This document shows, one piece after another, positions 1 through 11,169 of a DNA stretch of 64,000 bases. Under the pieces are notes generated by a model. That model was not told the origin of the DNA. It saw nothing but the letters and a program-made list of their open reading frames with translations, and searched no databases. How positions within the stretch are numbered: position 1 is the stretch's first letter; every line of letters begins with the position of its first letter. The stretch is taken from positions 1-64,000 of the forward strand of contig DRMV01000047.1 of assembly GCA_011322445.1 (NCBI GenBank), read 5' to 3'. The position numbers were made by a program, and so were the translations under genes. This DNA comes from Chloroflexota bacterium. Its GTDB lineage: Bacteria > Chloroflexota > Anaerolineae > Anaerolineales > DRMV01.

Positions 1-156
1 CGCCCTGCGGACGCTCCGCTCAGGACGTCTTCGACTTCGCGCCCTGCGGACGCTCCGCTCAGGACGTCTTCGACTTCGCGCCCTGCGGACGCTCCGCTCA
101 GGACGTCTTCGACTTCGCGCCCTGCGGACGCTTTGCTCAGGACGCTTTTGACTGCG
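1..156. repeat. 39-bp tandem repeat array (4 units)
   Basis: Four head-to-tail 39-bp units start at 1, 40, 79 and 118. The first three look identical and the fourth has several changes. A decayed partial unit follows to about 190, with the core GCTCAGGACG again. The array may extend beyond the left edge of the window. It has no unique spacers, so it is not a CRISPR. 39 is divisible by three, but no gene context supports coding. The stretch 157-324 otherwise holds only the aconitase terminator. Confidence 0.9.
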
Positions 157-241
157 GGCTTTGGCTGCGCTCAGCCCGCCGCTCAGGACGGTTGGGCATC
201 CTGGCATCCCTTGTATCGGTGCAAAGCGGTCATCGGTGGAC

Positions 242-277
242 AAAAAAAGGGCACGGCATAAGCGCCGTGCCCTTTTT
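242..277 (-). terminator. Intrinsic terminator downstream of aconitase
   Basis: A perfect 13-bp stem (245-257 with 264-276) has a 6-nt loop. Read on the minus strand it ends in a run of seven T (complement of 242-248). It sits about 50 bp after the aconitase stop codon. The T-run on the plus side means it may work in both directions. Confidence 0.85.
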
Positions 278-324
278 GGGAGCGAGGCAGCGCCTCGCCC
301 CTACTGTCGTATGTTGGCAAGCAA

Positions 325-3039
<2,715 letters not shown>

Positions 3040-3082
3040 CGGTCACTCCTTGAAAGGAATTTTCCGCAAAGGCGGTTTTCGG

Positions 3083-3111
3083 TTGCCAAAGGGATGCCTT
3101 CAAATTATACT
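3083..3111 (+). promoter_or_regulatory. Promoter for CoA transferase, overlapping the aconitase -10 on the other strand
   Basis: On the plus strand TTGCCA (3083-3088) and TATACT (3106-3111) are separated by 17 bp, a good sigma-70 promoter for the gene starting at 3150. On the minus strand a perfect TATAAT occupies 3109-3104 and faces aconitase, although I see no good -35 for it. The two -10 elements overlap. Confidence 0.6.
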
Positions 3112-3149
3112 ACGCACACCGCCACCGTCTTCTCGAAAAGGGAGTTCCT

Positions 3150-4331
3150 ATGCCAACCCATGACAAACCGCTGCCGCTGGAGGGCATCCGTGTCATTGAC
3201 CTCAGCCGTCTGCTGCCCGGCCCGTACCTCACCCAACTGCTGGCCGACCTGGGGGCAGAGGTCATCAAAGTGGAAACCCCGCGCGTGGGCGATTACGCCC
3301 GCATTGCGCCGCCGGAAACCGGCCTCGCGGGGCTATTCCCCGCGGTGAACGCGGGCAAGAAAAGCCTCGCTGTCAACCACCGCAAGCCCGAGGGGCGGGA
3401 AATCCTCTACCGGCTGGTGGCCGAGGCCGATGTGTTCGTGGAAGGCTTCCGCCCGGGCGCGGTGAAGCGCTGGGGGCTGGACTACGCCAGCCTGCGGGAA
3501 ATCAACCCGCGCTTAGTGTATCTCTCGCTTTCCGGCTACGGGCAGAGCGGCCCTTACCGCGACCGCGCCGGGCACGACCTGAACTACCAGGCCATCGGCG
3601 GCTCATTAGGGCTGAACGGCTTCGCAGGCGGGCCGCCGGTGCCGCCTTCCATTCCGTTGGCCGACCTGGGCGGGGCAACCTTTGCCGCCATCGCGGTGCT
3701 GGCGGCCATCATCGGCCGCGGGCACACCGGCGAAGGCATGTATCTTGACATGGCCCTGGCCGACGCGGTGGTGGCGTGGATGGCGCCTCTCGCGGGCGGC
3801 CCCTTCTTTGCCGAGGGCATCCGCCCTGAACGCGGGAAAATGCCCCTCGCGGGCGGGCTGCCGTGTTTCAACGTCTACGAAACCGCCGACGGGCGCTATG
3901 TTTCCATCGCGCCCATCGAGCCGCACCTGTGGGGCAACTTCTGCCGTGCGGTGGGGCGCGAGGAGTGGCAGCCCCGCCAGTGGGATGCCGGCCTCATCCC
4001 CGAAGTGCAGGCGCTTTTCCGCACCCGCACGCTGGCCGAGTGGGTCGCCCTGGCCGACGAGGTGGACATGTGCCTTGAGCCGGTGCTGGATTACGAAGAA
4101 ACGCTGCAGCACCCGCAAATCCGCCACCGGGGCTTAGTGCTGGAAGACGACGAAGGCCGCCCGGCGGGCATTGCTTCGCCCTTCCCCTTTGTGCCCCGCC
4201 GCGAGCGCCCGCCCGCGCCAGCCTTAGGCGAGCACAGCGCCGAAATTCTGCGCGGCCTCGGTTACAAAGAGGAGGACATTCGCGCCCTGGCGGCGCGGGG
4301 CGTGGTGGGGCTGGGCCACGAGGCAGAATAA
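3150..4331 (+). CDS. CaiB/BaiF CoA-transferase family protein, alpha-methylacyl-CoA racemase-like
   Basis: This is a class III CoA-transferase superfamily protein of 393 residues. The N-terminus contains the usual LEGIRVIDLSRLLPGPYLTQ stretch followed by LADLGAEVIKVE. In the racemase branch the catalytic pair is a His in a GHDLNY-like motif and an Asp in a D-x-(S/A)-L-like motif. Both are present here (AGHDLNYQA and YLDMALADAV), which points to an alpha-methylacyl-CoA racemase rather than a formyl- or carnitine-CoA transferase. The substrate is unknown. The ribosome site is GGGAG just before the ATG. The gene stands alone between two minus-strand genes, so its context does not fix a pathway. 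Confidence 0.85.
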   Translation: MPTHDKPLPLEGIRVIDLSRLLPGPYLTQLLADLGAEVIKVETPRVGDYARIAPPETGLAGLFPAVNAGKKSLAVNHRKPEGREILYRLVAEADVFVEGFRPGAVKRWGLDYASLREINPRLVYLSLSGYGQSGPYRDRAGHDLNYQAIGGSLGLNGFAGGPPVPPSIPLADLGGATFAAIAVLAAIIGRGHTGEGMYLDMALADAVVAWMAPLAGGPFFAEGIRPERGKMPLAGGLPCFNVYETADGRYVSIAPIEPHLWGNFCRAVGREEWQPRQWDAGLIPEVQALFRTRTLAEWVALADEVDMCLEPVLDYEETLQHPQIRHRGLVLEDDEGRPAGIASPFPFVPRRERPPAPALGEHSAEILRGLGYKEEDIRALAARGVVGLGHEAE

Positions 4332-4346
4332 AGACCGCAGGCACGT

Positions 4347-4384
4347 AAAAAAACGCCCCCGGGGGGTCTTCCCTGCCGGGGGCG
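4347..4384 (-). terminator. Intrinsic terminator of the alpha-oxoamine synthase gene
   Basis: A 9-bp G/C stem (4354-4362 with 4376-4384) is followed, on the minus strand, by seven T (complement of 4347-4353). It lies between two convergent genes and ends the minus-strand message. Confidence 0.85.
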
Positions 4385-4409
4385 CAGACGGCCGTTTGAG
4401 CGCCGGGGG

Positions 4410-5612
4410 TTAGATCACGCCGGTTTCCTTGCCCACTTTGTAGTAGGCTTCCAGCACGCGGTCGATTTGCTCGTCGGTGTGCGTGGCCATATAGGAAGTG
4501 CGCAGCAGCGAGCGGTTGGGCGGCACGGCGGGCGGCAGCACCGGGTTGACGAATACGCCTTCGTCGAACAGCCGCTTCCACACGAAAATGGTCTTCATGT
4601 GGTCGCCGATGATGATGGGAATGATGGGGGTTTCGCTGGTGCCGGTATCGTAGCCCATGTTGGTGAGTTCCCGCTTGACCCGTTTGGCAATGGCCCACAG
4701 GCGCTCGCGGCGCTCAGGCTCCTCTTTCATGATTTTCAGCGCAGCGCGGGCGGCGGCGGCGTTGGCTGCGGGAATGCTGGCGCTGAAAATCATGGAACGC
4801 CCGAAGTGCTGAATGTATTGCACGGTGTCGGCATCGCCGGCGATGAAGCCGCCTAACGAGGCGAAGGACTTGCTGAACGTGCTCATGATGAGGTCTACGC
4901 CGTCGGTCACGCCGAAGTGGGCGGCAGTGCCGTTGCCCTGGGGCCCAAGCACGCCCATGCTGTGGGCATCATCCACCATCAGGCGGGCGTTGTATTTCTT
5001 GCACACCTCGATCATCTCGGGCAGGGGGGCGATGTCGCCGTCCATGCTGTAGATCCCGTCCACCACCACCAGACGGCCGCGCTTGGGGTCGACTTTGCTC
5101 AGCACCCGCTCCAGGTCTTGCAGGTTGTTGTGCTTGAAGCGCACGATGCGCCCCTGGGAAAGGATGGCGCCGTCCACGATGCTGGCATGGTCGGCACGGT
5201 CGAGCACCACCACGTCTTCCCGCCCCACCACGGCCTGGATGGTGCCCAGGTTGGTCTGGTAGCCGGTGCTGAACACTAAGGCGGCTTCCTTGCCCACGAA
5301 GTCGGCCAGTTCCTCTTCCAGTTCCTTGTGCAGGCGCAGCGTGCCGTTGAGGAAGCGCGAACCGGTGTTGGAGGTGCCGTATTTGCGAATGGCCTCGATG
5401 GCGGCTTCCCGCACTTTGGGGTGGGTGGTCAGACCGAGGTAGTTGTTGGACCCGCACATGATGAGGCGGTGCCCCTGATAGTCCACCTCGGTGCCTTCGT
5501 TTTCATCCAGCGGCAGGAAGTAGGGGTAATAACCGCCTTCAATGGCTTCTTTGGCTTCGGTAAATTCGGTGACTTTGGAAAAAATATCCTTGATGGCTGG
5601 CGTGTCACTCAT
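4410..5612 (-). CDS. PLP-dependent alpha-oxoamine synthase (serine palmitoyltransferase / KBL / BioF family)
   Basis: This enzyme family condenses an amino acid with an acyl-CoA. The protein has 400 residues from the start chosen here, an ATG preceded by AGGAGG; the reading frame stays open another 39 codons upstream without a better start. Visible landmarks are CGSNNYLGL, FSTGYQTNLG, the PLP-stacking and binding region VDDAHSMG, and the Schiff-base lysine in TFSKSFASLGG. The LLRTSYMATHT stretch near the end is common in serine palmitoyltransferase and 2-amino-3-ketobutyrate ligase relatives. BioF is less likely because no other biotin gene is near. Substrate choice (serine, glycine or alanine) cannot be read from sequence alone. 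Confidence 0.85.
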   Translation of the reverse strand: MSDTPAIKDIFSKVTEFTEAKEAIEGGYYPYFLPLDENEGTEVDYQGHRLIMCGSNNYLGLTTHPKVREAAIEAIRKYGTSNTGSRFLNGTLRLHKELEEELADFVGKEAALVFSTGYQTNLGTIQAVVGREDVVVLDRADHASIVDGAILSQGRIVRFKHNNLQDLERVLSKVDPKRGRLVVVDGIYSMDGDIAPLPEMIEVCKKYNARLMVDDAHSMGVLGPQGNGTAAHFGVTDGVDLIMSTFSKSFASLGGFIAGDADTVQYIQHFGRSMIFSASIPAANAAAARAALKIMKEEPERRERLWAIAKRVKRELTNMGYDTGTSETPIIPIIIGDHMKTIFVWKRLFDEGVFVNPVLPPAVPPNRSLLRTSYMATHTDEQIDRVLEAYYKVGKETGVI

Positions 5613-5890
5613 GATGACCTCCTGATAAGTGCAGCACGGCGAATGATGACAAAAGCGTGAGCCCCGTTGCGGCCGCTGAGGCCCGTGGCGCTTTGTGTTG
5701 TGCTTGCGCTCACACGGGTTGCCCCGCAACTGAGGCTATTTTACCCGACTTTGCGCCTGCCGCGAGAGGCAAACCGAAAATTTCGGAGAAATGCCGCGAA
5801 AGGGAATCCCTCTCTGTCCACGGACCTGCGCTCGGCGGCCGTTGTGCATTATAATGTAGGCATTCTCATTTCTCTCTGGAAGGAGCAGCC
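5613..5890. promoter_or_regulatory. Divergent intergenic region with a TATAAT box
   Basis: These 278 bp separate the oxoamine synthase (minus) and MaoC (plus) genes. A perfect -10 hexamer TATAAT lies at 5850-5855, 35 bp before the MaoC start. I see no convincing -35 at the proper distance. Nothing gene-like is visible in the rest. Confidence 0.45.
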
Positions 5891-6355
5891 ATGACCGAAT
5901 ACCGCCCGCGCGGCATGTATTTCGAAGATTTCCACATCGGCCAGCAAATTGTGACGGCTGGCCGGACCATCACCGAGGCCGACATTATGGCTTTTGCCGG
6001 GCTTTCTGGTGATTTCAATCAGTTGCACACCGACGCCGAATTTGCCAGGAAGACCCCCTTTGGTCAACGCATCGCCCACGGCCTGCTGGTGACGAGCATT
6101 GCCAGTGGCCTGGCTGCACAAACGGGCATTCTGGAAGGCACCACCATCGCCTTCCGTGAAATTAGCGAGTGGAAGTTTTCCAGGCCGGTCTTCATTGGCG
6201 ATACGGTGCACGTCGTGCTGGAAGTCGTGGACCTCAAACCGGCACGGCGGCTGGGCGGCGGCGTGGTCAGCATCAAGGTAGACGTGCGTAACCAGCACGA
6301 TGAAACCGTGATGCGCGGGGTGTGGGCGGTTATCATGGCCAGCCGTCCTGCCTGA
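5891..6355 (+). CDS. MaoC-like hot-dog dehydratase (R-specific enoyl-CoA hydratase type)
   Basis: This is a single hot-dog-fold protein of 154 residues. The hydratase-2 signature is clear, with the catalytic Asp and His in SGDFNQLHTD and a downstream FGQRIAHGLL. Such enzymes hydrate trans-2-enoyl-CoA to (R)-3-hydroxyacyl-CoA. The ribosome site is GGAAGGAG. The stop codon overlaps the ATG of the next gene by one base (TGATG), so it is probably translated together with the penicillin-binding protein. The exact acyl substrate is not known. Confidence 0.85.
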   Translation: MTEYRPRGMYFEDFHIGQQIVTAGRTITEADIMAFAGLSGDFNQLHTDAEFARKTPFGQRIAHGLLVTSIASGLAAQTGILEGTTIAFREISEWKFSRPVFIGDTVHVVLEVVDLKPARRLGGGVVSIKVDVRNQHDETVMRGVWAVIMASRPA

Positions 6356-9300
6356 TGGAGTTGCCTGTGCCCGACGAAGCACGTCCTTCGGAGCCTTCGC
6401 CTGCTGAGGAGCCGGAAGGGGAGCAGTCGCCTCCCGAAACCGCCGGATTGCCGCCCGATGCGTTGCAGCCTGCGGGGTGGGTGCGCGCGGCGGTTGGCGA
6501 TGATGAAGCCGCTGCCGATGCGCCCCCTGAAAGCCCGTTGCCCGCGCAGGAAGACGGCGCGGAAGCGGCGATGGAGGAAGCGCCTCCGTCGGCACCCACA
6601 ACGGGGGAAGCCGCCGGCCCCGCCGAGGAAGCGGTGGAGCCGCCCGACACACCTGCCAGCAAGCCCATGCACGCCCCACCGCCAGGGGGATTGCCAGAAG
6701 AAACCCGCGTGGTGCCGCTGGATGAATATGGGTTGCCCTTGCCGCGTGGTCATGCCAGCCGCCCGCTGCGGCGGTTGAGCACCACGCCGCGCGGGGCTTC
6801 GCCTTCCGGCGCTTCCACAGGGAGCGAACCGCCCGCGCCGCCTGCACCCCCGCGGGCGCCTATCTGGCGGCGTTCCCTCGGCTGCGCGCTGCGCGCCTTC
6901 TTCGCCCTTCTCTTGCTGGTGGTGTTGGCAGGGGCGGCCGTAGCGGCTTTTGGGGTTTACAAGTATTACAGCATCGCCGCGACACTCCCCAACGTGGACG
7001 ACCTCAAAAACCGGGCTTCCCATTTCGAAACCACGCGCATCCTCGACCGCAACGGCGATGTGCTCTACGAGATCCTCGACCCGCACGCCGGCAGGCGGAC
7101 GTATGTGCCGCTGAGCAAAATTTCGCCCTACATGGTAGCGGCCACCCTTGCCACCGAAGACAAGCATTTCTACGAGCACCCCGGCGTCGATTTCTGGGCG
7201 GTGGCGCGCGCGTTTTGGCAGAACTACACGACGGGCGAGGTGGTTTCCGGGGCTTCGACCATTACCCAGCAACTGGCGCGCGCCCTGTTGCTTTCCCCCC
7301 AGGAACGCAGCCAGCGCACCTACCGCCGCAAATTGCGGGAAGCCATCCTCGCGATGGAAATCACCCGCCGCTATTCCAAAGACGAGATTCTGGAACTCTA
7401 CCTCAACGAAGTCTATTACGGCAACCTGGCCTATGGCGTGGAGGCGGCGGCGGAAACCTATTTCCACACCAGCGCCGAGAAACTGACCCTCGCCCAGGCG
7501 GCCTTCCTGGCAGGGTTGCCCCAGGCGCCCGCGGTGTATGACCCTTACACCAACCGCACCGCGGCCATGCAGCGTTACAAGCAGGTGCTGGCGTTGATTT
7601 ACCAGACCAGCCAGGAGCAGGGCTGCATTCAGGTCAGCAACAGCGCCCATCCCGTTTGCGTAGGGCAAGACGACATCCTGCAGGCATGGCAGGAGATGGA
7701 AGCCTACAAGTTCCCCCCGCCTGAGATTCCCATGCGTTTTCCGCATTGGGTCAACTACATTCGCTCGCTGCTGGAACAGCGCTACGACCCCCAGACCATC
7801 TACCGCTCGGGCTTTACGGTGTACACCACCCTTGACCCCACCATGCAGCGCAAGGCGCAGGAAATCGTCAGCCAGCAGGTGCAGGCCCTGGCCGCAAAGC
7901 ACGTCACTGATGGGGCGCTGGTCGCCATTCGCCCCAGCACGGGCGAGATTTTGGCGATGGTCGGCTCGGCCGATTTTTACAACGAAGCCATCCACGGTCA
8001 GGTCAACATGGCCTTAGCGCCGCGGCAACCCGGCTCTTCCATCAAGCCCTATACTTACCTTGCCGCGTTCGAGAAAGGTTGGACGCCCGCGACGCTCATC
8101 TGGGACGTCCCCAGCGAATTCCCGCCTTCGGGCAACCCCAACGACCCCCGCCCGCCTTACAAGCCGGTGAATTACGACCATCGCTTCCACGGCCCGGTGA
8201 CGGTGCGCACCGCGCTGGCAAATTCGTTCAACATCCCGGCGGTGAAGACGCTGCAATTCGTGGGCATCTACGACGACCCGAAAACCCCCCAGAAAGACGG
8301 CCTGATCGGCATGGCCGAGCGGCTGGGCATTACCACCCTGACCCGCAAAGATTACGGCCTTTCGCTCACTTTGGGCGGCGGCGAAGTCACGCTGCTGGAA
8401 CACACCGCGGCCTATGCCGTGCTGGCCAACGGGGGGAAGCGGGTGCCGCCGGTCGCCATCACCCGCATTGTGGACTACCGCGGCAAAACGGTCTATGAAT
8501 ACACCCCGCCCGCGGGGGTGCAGGTCGTGCGGCCAGAGCACGCCTACCTCATCACCTCCATCCTTTCCGACAACCAGGCCCGCGCCTGGGAATTCGGCCT
8601 CAACTCGCCGTTGCACCTGCCCTTCCCCGCCGCAGCCAAGACCGGCACCACCAACGATTTTCGCGATAACTGGACGATGGGCTACACGCCCGACATCGCG
8701 GTGGGGGTGTGGGTGGGGAACGCCGACAACAGCCCGATGATCAACAGCACCGGCCTGACCGGCGCAGCCCCCATTTGGTCGGCCTTCATGCAATATGCCG
8801 AAAACTATCTCACCCACGGCCACCCCACGCCTTTCGTGCAGCCGCCCGGCATTGTGACTTACACCATTTGTGCGGTTTCGGGCGCGCAGCCTTCCAGGTG
8901 GTGCCCCAAAACCCGCACCGAAATTTTTGCCTACGACCAGCCGCCACTGCCGCCTTCCGAAGATTTGTGGAAGCCGGCGCGCATTGACACCTGGACGCAA
9001 CTGGCGCAGTCGTCGGCCTGCAACCCCGACGGCCTGTATGCCCGCGAATGGCTGACGGCCAATGTGAGCGATCCGTGGGCGCGCAAATGGCTGCGGGAAA
9101 ACAAAGCCGGCCGCGCCTGGGCTGCCAAGATGGGTTTCGAGAACCCGGTCATCTTTTACCCCGCCCGCGCGTGCAAGGCCTCTGACCCGCGCCCTGTGTT
9201 GAATTTCGTCTTCCCGCACGATGGCTCGCTCATCACCGACCCCACGGTGGACATCGTGGTGCAGGCCGATGCCACCCGCGATTTCAAGGATTTCCGGGTA

Positions 9301-9687
9301 GAGGTGCGCCGCCCCGACGAGAAGCATTGGCATCGGTTGTACTTCAGCGATCAGCCGGTGCCTCAGCCCGACAAGGTGACCACCTGGAACATTCTCGATA
9401 CCTGGGGCGAGGAAGGCCCGCCGACCGGCGAGGTCATTCTGGAAATGTACATGCACAGCACGCAGGGCGACCTGAATTACGCCATCCGCCAGATTCGCGT
9501 CAGGCTGGCGGTGCCCACGCCGACGCCGACCCCCACCCCGACCCCTACGGCAACGCCCACGCCTACCGCATCGCCGACCCCCACCATCACCCCCACGCCG
9601 ACCATGACTTCCACCCCCACGCCGACGCCGACCTGGCCGGTTTCTACGCCTTATCCGTCGCCTACCCCCACACCTACAACGCCATGA
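6355..9687 (+). CDS. Class A penicillin-binding protein (transglycosylase-transpeptidase)
   Basis: This enzyme polymerises and cross-links peptidoglycan at the outer face of the membrane. The protein has 1110 residues. An unusual acidic, Pro/Ala-rich cytoplasmic extension covers about 1-175, and one membrane segment about 181-205. The GT51 domain follows, with catalytic Glu268 in TEDKHFYEH and the motif GASTITQQLAR. The transpeptidase domain has Ser561 in SSIKP, an SFN motif and KTGT starting at Lys762. The C-terminal part (about 850-1050) looks like the beta-rich domain of PBP1C/1A relatives. Residues from about 1053 are a Thr/Pro repeat tail that could span or bind the cell wall. The ATG at 6355 was chosen because it overlaps the MaoC stop; the frame is open further upstream. 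The gene end overlaps the CDF start by four bases. Confidence 0.95.
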   Translation: MELPVPDEARPSEPSPAEEPEGEQSPPETAGLPPDALQPAGWVRAAVGDDEAAADAPPESPLPAQEDGAEAAMEEAPPSAPTTGEAAGPAEEAVEPPDTPASKPMHAPPPGGLPEETRVVPLDEYGLPLPRGHASRPLRRLSTTPRGASPSGASTGSEPPAPPAPPRAPIWRRSLGCALRAFFALLLLVVLAGAAVAAFGVYKYYSIAATLPNVDDLKNRASHFETTRILDRNGDVLYEILDPHAGRRTYVPLSKISPYMVAATLATEDKHFYEHPGVDFWAVARAFWQNYTTGEVVSGASTITQQLARALLLSPQERSQRTYRRKLREAILAMEITRRYSKDEILELYLNEVYYGNLAYGVEAAAETYFHTSAEKLTLAQAAFLAGLPQAPAVYDPYTNRTAAMQRYKQVLALIYQTSQEQGCIQVSNSAHPVCVGQDDILQAWQEMEAYKFPPPEIPMRFPHWVNYIRSLLEQRYDPQTIYRSGFTVYTTLDPTMQRKAQEIVSQQVQALAAKHVTDGALVAIRPSTGEILAMVGSADFYNEAIHGQVNMALAPRQPGSSIKPYTYLAAFEKGWTPATLIWDVPSEFPPSGNPNDPRPPYKPVNYDHRFHGPVTVRTALANSFNIPAVKTLQFVGIYDDPKTPQKDGLIGMAERLGITTLTRKDYGLSLTLGGGEVTLLEHTAAYAVLANGGKRVPPVAITRIVDYRGKTVYEYTPPAGVQVVRPEHAYLITSILSDNQARAWEFGLNSPLHLPFPAAAKTGTTNDFRDNWTMGYTPDIAVGVWVGNADNSPMINSTGLTGAAPIWSAFMQYAENYLTHGHPTPFVQPPGIVTYTICAVSGAQPSRWCPKTRTEIFAYDQPPLPPSEDLWKPARIDTWTQLAQSSACNPDGLYAREWLTANVSDPWARKWLRENKAGRAWAAKMGFENPVIFYPARACKASDPRPVLNFVFPHDGSLITDPTVDIVVQADATRDFKDFRVEVRRPDEKHWHRLYFSDQPVPQPDKVTTWNILDTWGEEGPPTGEVILEMYMHSTQGDLNYAIRQIRVRLAVPTPTPTPTPTPTATPTPTASPTPTITPTPTMTSTPTPTPTWPVSTPYPSPTPTPTTP

Positions 9688-11084
9688 CCGAAAAACATCC
9701 CCTTACTTCCAACGAGGCGCGTTATCCCGCTGTGCAGCATACCCTGTGGGGTGTGTTGGCCTTCAACCTCAGTGTCAGCCTGCTCAAGATTGTGTTGGGC
9801 ACCCTCACTGGCGCGCTTTCTGTGGTCGCCGACGGCTTTCACTCTCTGGTGGATGCGGCGTCCAACCTCATCAGCCTGCTGATGCTGCGTTTCGCCGCCC
9901 GCAAGGCCGACCCCACCCACCCTTATGGCTACCAGCGCTTTGAAACTTTGGGCGCGCTGTTCATCGGGGTGCTGATGCTCATTGCCGCGGGTGAAATTGC
10001 CTTTCAGGCCATCGACCACTGGCAGCACGGCGCGGCGCACGTGGAACCCCTGGCGCTGTATTTGATGGGCGTGGCTTTCGTGGTCAGCCTGGTAGTGGTG
10101 TGGTGGGAAACCCGCCAGGGGCGGCGCTGGAACTCGGAACTGCTGCTCGCCGATGCAGCCCATGTGCGCAGCGATTTGTGGATTACCGCCTCGGTGATTG
10201 TTTCCCTCATTGGTGTGCGGTTGGGCTATGCCTGGCTTGACCCGGTGGCGGCGTTGGTGGTGGCTGTGCTCATCGTCCGCGCAGCGTGGGAAGTGCTGAA
10301 GCAGGCCTCGCAATACCTCACCGATGCCTCGGTGGTGGATGCTGAGGCCATTCAAGCCGTTGCGACCTCGGTGCCCGGCGTGATTGATGCCCACAGCATT
10401 CGCTCGCGAGGTCGCCCTACCGCTGCTTTTGTAGACCTCCATATCCACGTGCCCCCCGGCATGGGCACCGAGCAGGCGCACGCCGTCGCCACTGAGGTGG
10501 AAAATCGCATCAAGGCCGAGGTGGATGGCGTGGTCGAGGCGATGGTGCATGTCGAACCTGCAGCAGTGGCCCCCGGCCTTTCCCCATGGGACGACCTGGC
10601 CCTGCGCCTGCGCCGCCTGGCCGATGGGTTGGGGCTGGGCATTCACGAAATTTACATCCACGCCCTGCCCGAAGGCGGCTATCGCGCCGAAATGCATCTG
10701 GAATTCCCCGCAGAGATCACCTTGGCCGAAGCCCACAGCCAGGCGGGGGCCTTCATTCGGCGGGCGCGTGCCGAAATGCCGGCCCTGCAAGAAGTGACCG
10801 TGCACCTGGAGCCCCTGCCGGGCCGCGTGCTGGCAACCGAACAGGCCGACGACGCCCTGACGGCCGAGGTAGAGGCTTTTGCGAAATCTCACTGCACAGC
10901 AGGGAAGATTCGGCAGGTGGTGCTGCGGCGTACCGGCAATCACCTCACCGCGGCGGTATATTGCGCCCTGCCCGGTGAAATGCCGCTGGAAGAGGCCCAC
11001 AGTTACGCCGACGCCCTGCAACATGCCCTGCTCAACGCCTTCCCGGCCCTCTCGCGGGCCATCGTCCAGGTCGAACCTGACTAA
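9684..11084 (+). CDS. Cation diffusion facilitator (CDF) exporter with extended C-terminus
   Basis: This is a membrane metal/proton antiporter, probably for zinc, iron or a similar divalent cation. The protein has 466 residues against about 300 in usual CDF proteins. Residues 1-205 carry the six-helix core, with metal-site motifs ADGFHSLVD in helix 2 and ADAAHVRSD in helix 5. A normal cytoplasmic dimerisation domain covers about 210-295. Two further segments (about 300-385 and 390-466) look like weaker copies of it, each ending in a V-x-V-x-x-EP pattern (TVHLEPLP, IVQVEPD). The ATG overlaps the stop of the penicillin-binding protein (ATGA), which implies coupling. Metal specificity cannot be read. 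Confidence 0.92.
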   Translation: MTEKHPLTSNEARYPAVQHTLWGVLAFNLSVSLLKIVLGTLTGALSVVADGFHSLVDAASNLISLLMLRFAARKADPTHPYGYQRFETLGALFIGVLMLIAAGEIAFQAIDHWQHGAAHVEPLALYLMGVAFVVSLVVVWWETRQGRRWNSELLLADAAHVRSDLWITASVIVSLIGVRLGYAWLDPVAALVVAVLIVRAAWEVLKQASQYLTDASVVDAEAIQAVATSVPGVIDAHSIRSRGRPTAAFVDLHIHVPPGMGTEQAHAVATEVENRIKAEVDGVVEAMVHVEPAAVAPGLSPWDDLALRLRRLADGLGLGIHEIYIHALPEGGYRAEMHLEFPAEITLAEAHSQAGAFIRRARAEMPALQEVTVHLEPLPGRVLATEQADDALTAEVEAFAKSHCTAGKIRQVVLRRTGNHLTAAVYCALPGEMPLEEAHSYADALQHALLNAFPALSRAIVQVEPD

Positions 11085-11085
11085 A

Positions 11086-11157
11086 CGACCACCCGACCAC
11101 CCGACTACCTGACCATCCAACTATCTGACCATCCAACTATCTGACTACCCGACTATC
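11086..11157. repeat. 8-bp tandem repeat array, locus A (9 units)
   Basis: Nine 8-bp units with consensus YGACYAYC run from 11086 to 11157, starting one base after the TAA stop of the CDF gene and ending just before the glmU ribosome site. The same unit, on either strand, recurs at 56625-56656, 59902-59949 and, more degenerate, at 61484-61515. Confidence 0.85.
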
Positions 11158-11169
11158 AAGGAGCCCTCC

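Noticed and set aside
1..156. CRISPR array
   Set aside because: The units are directly adjacent without spacers, and no cas gene is present. The same applies to the array at 23412-23523.
6064..7995. Antisense open frames over MaoC and the penicillin-binding protein
   Set aside because: Composition is typical of reverse-frame shadows; no motif, no ribosome site.
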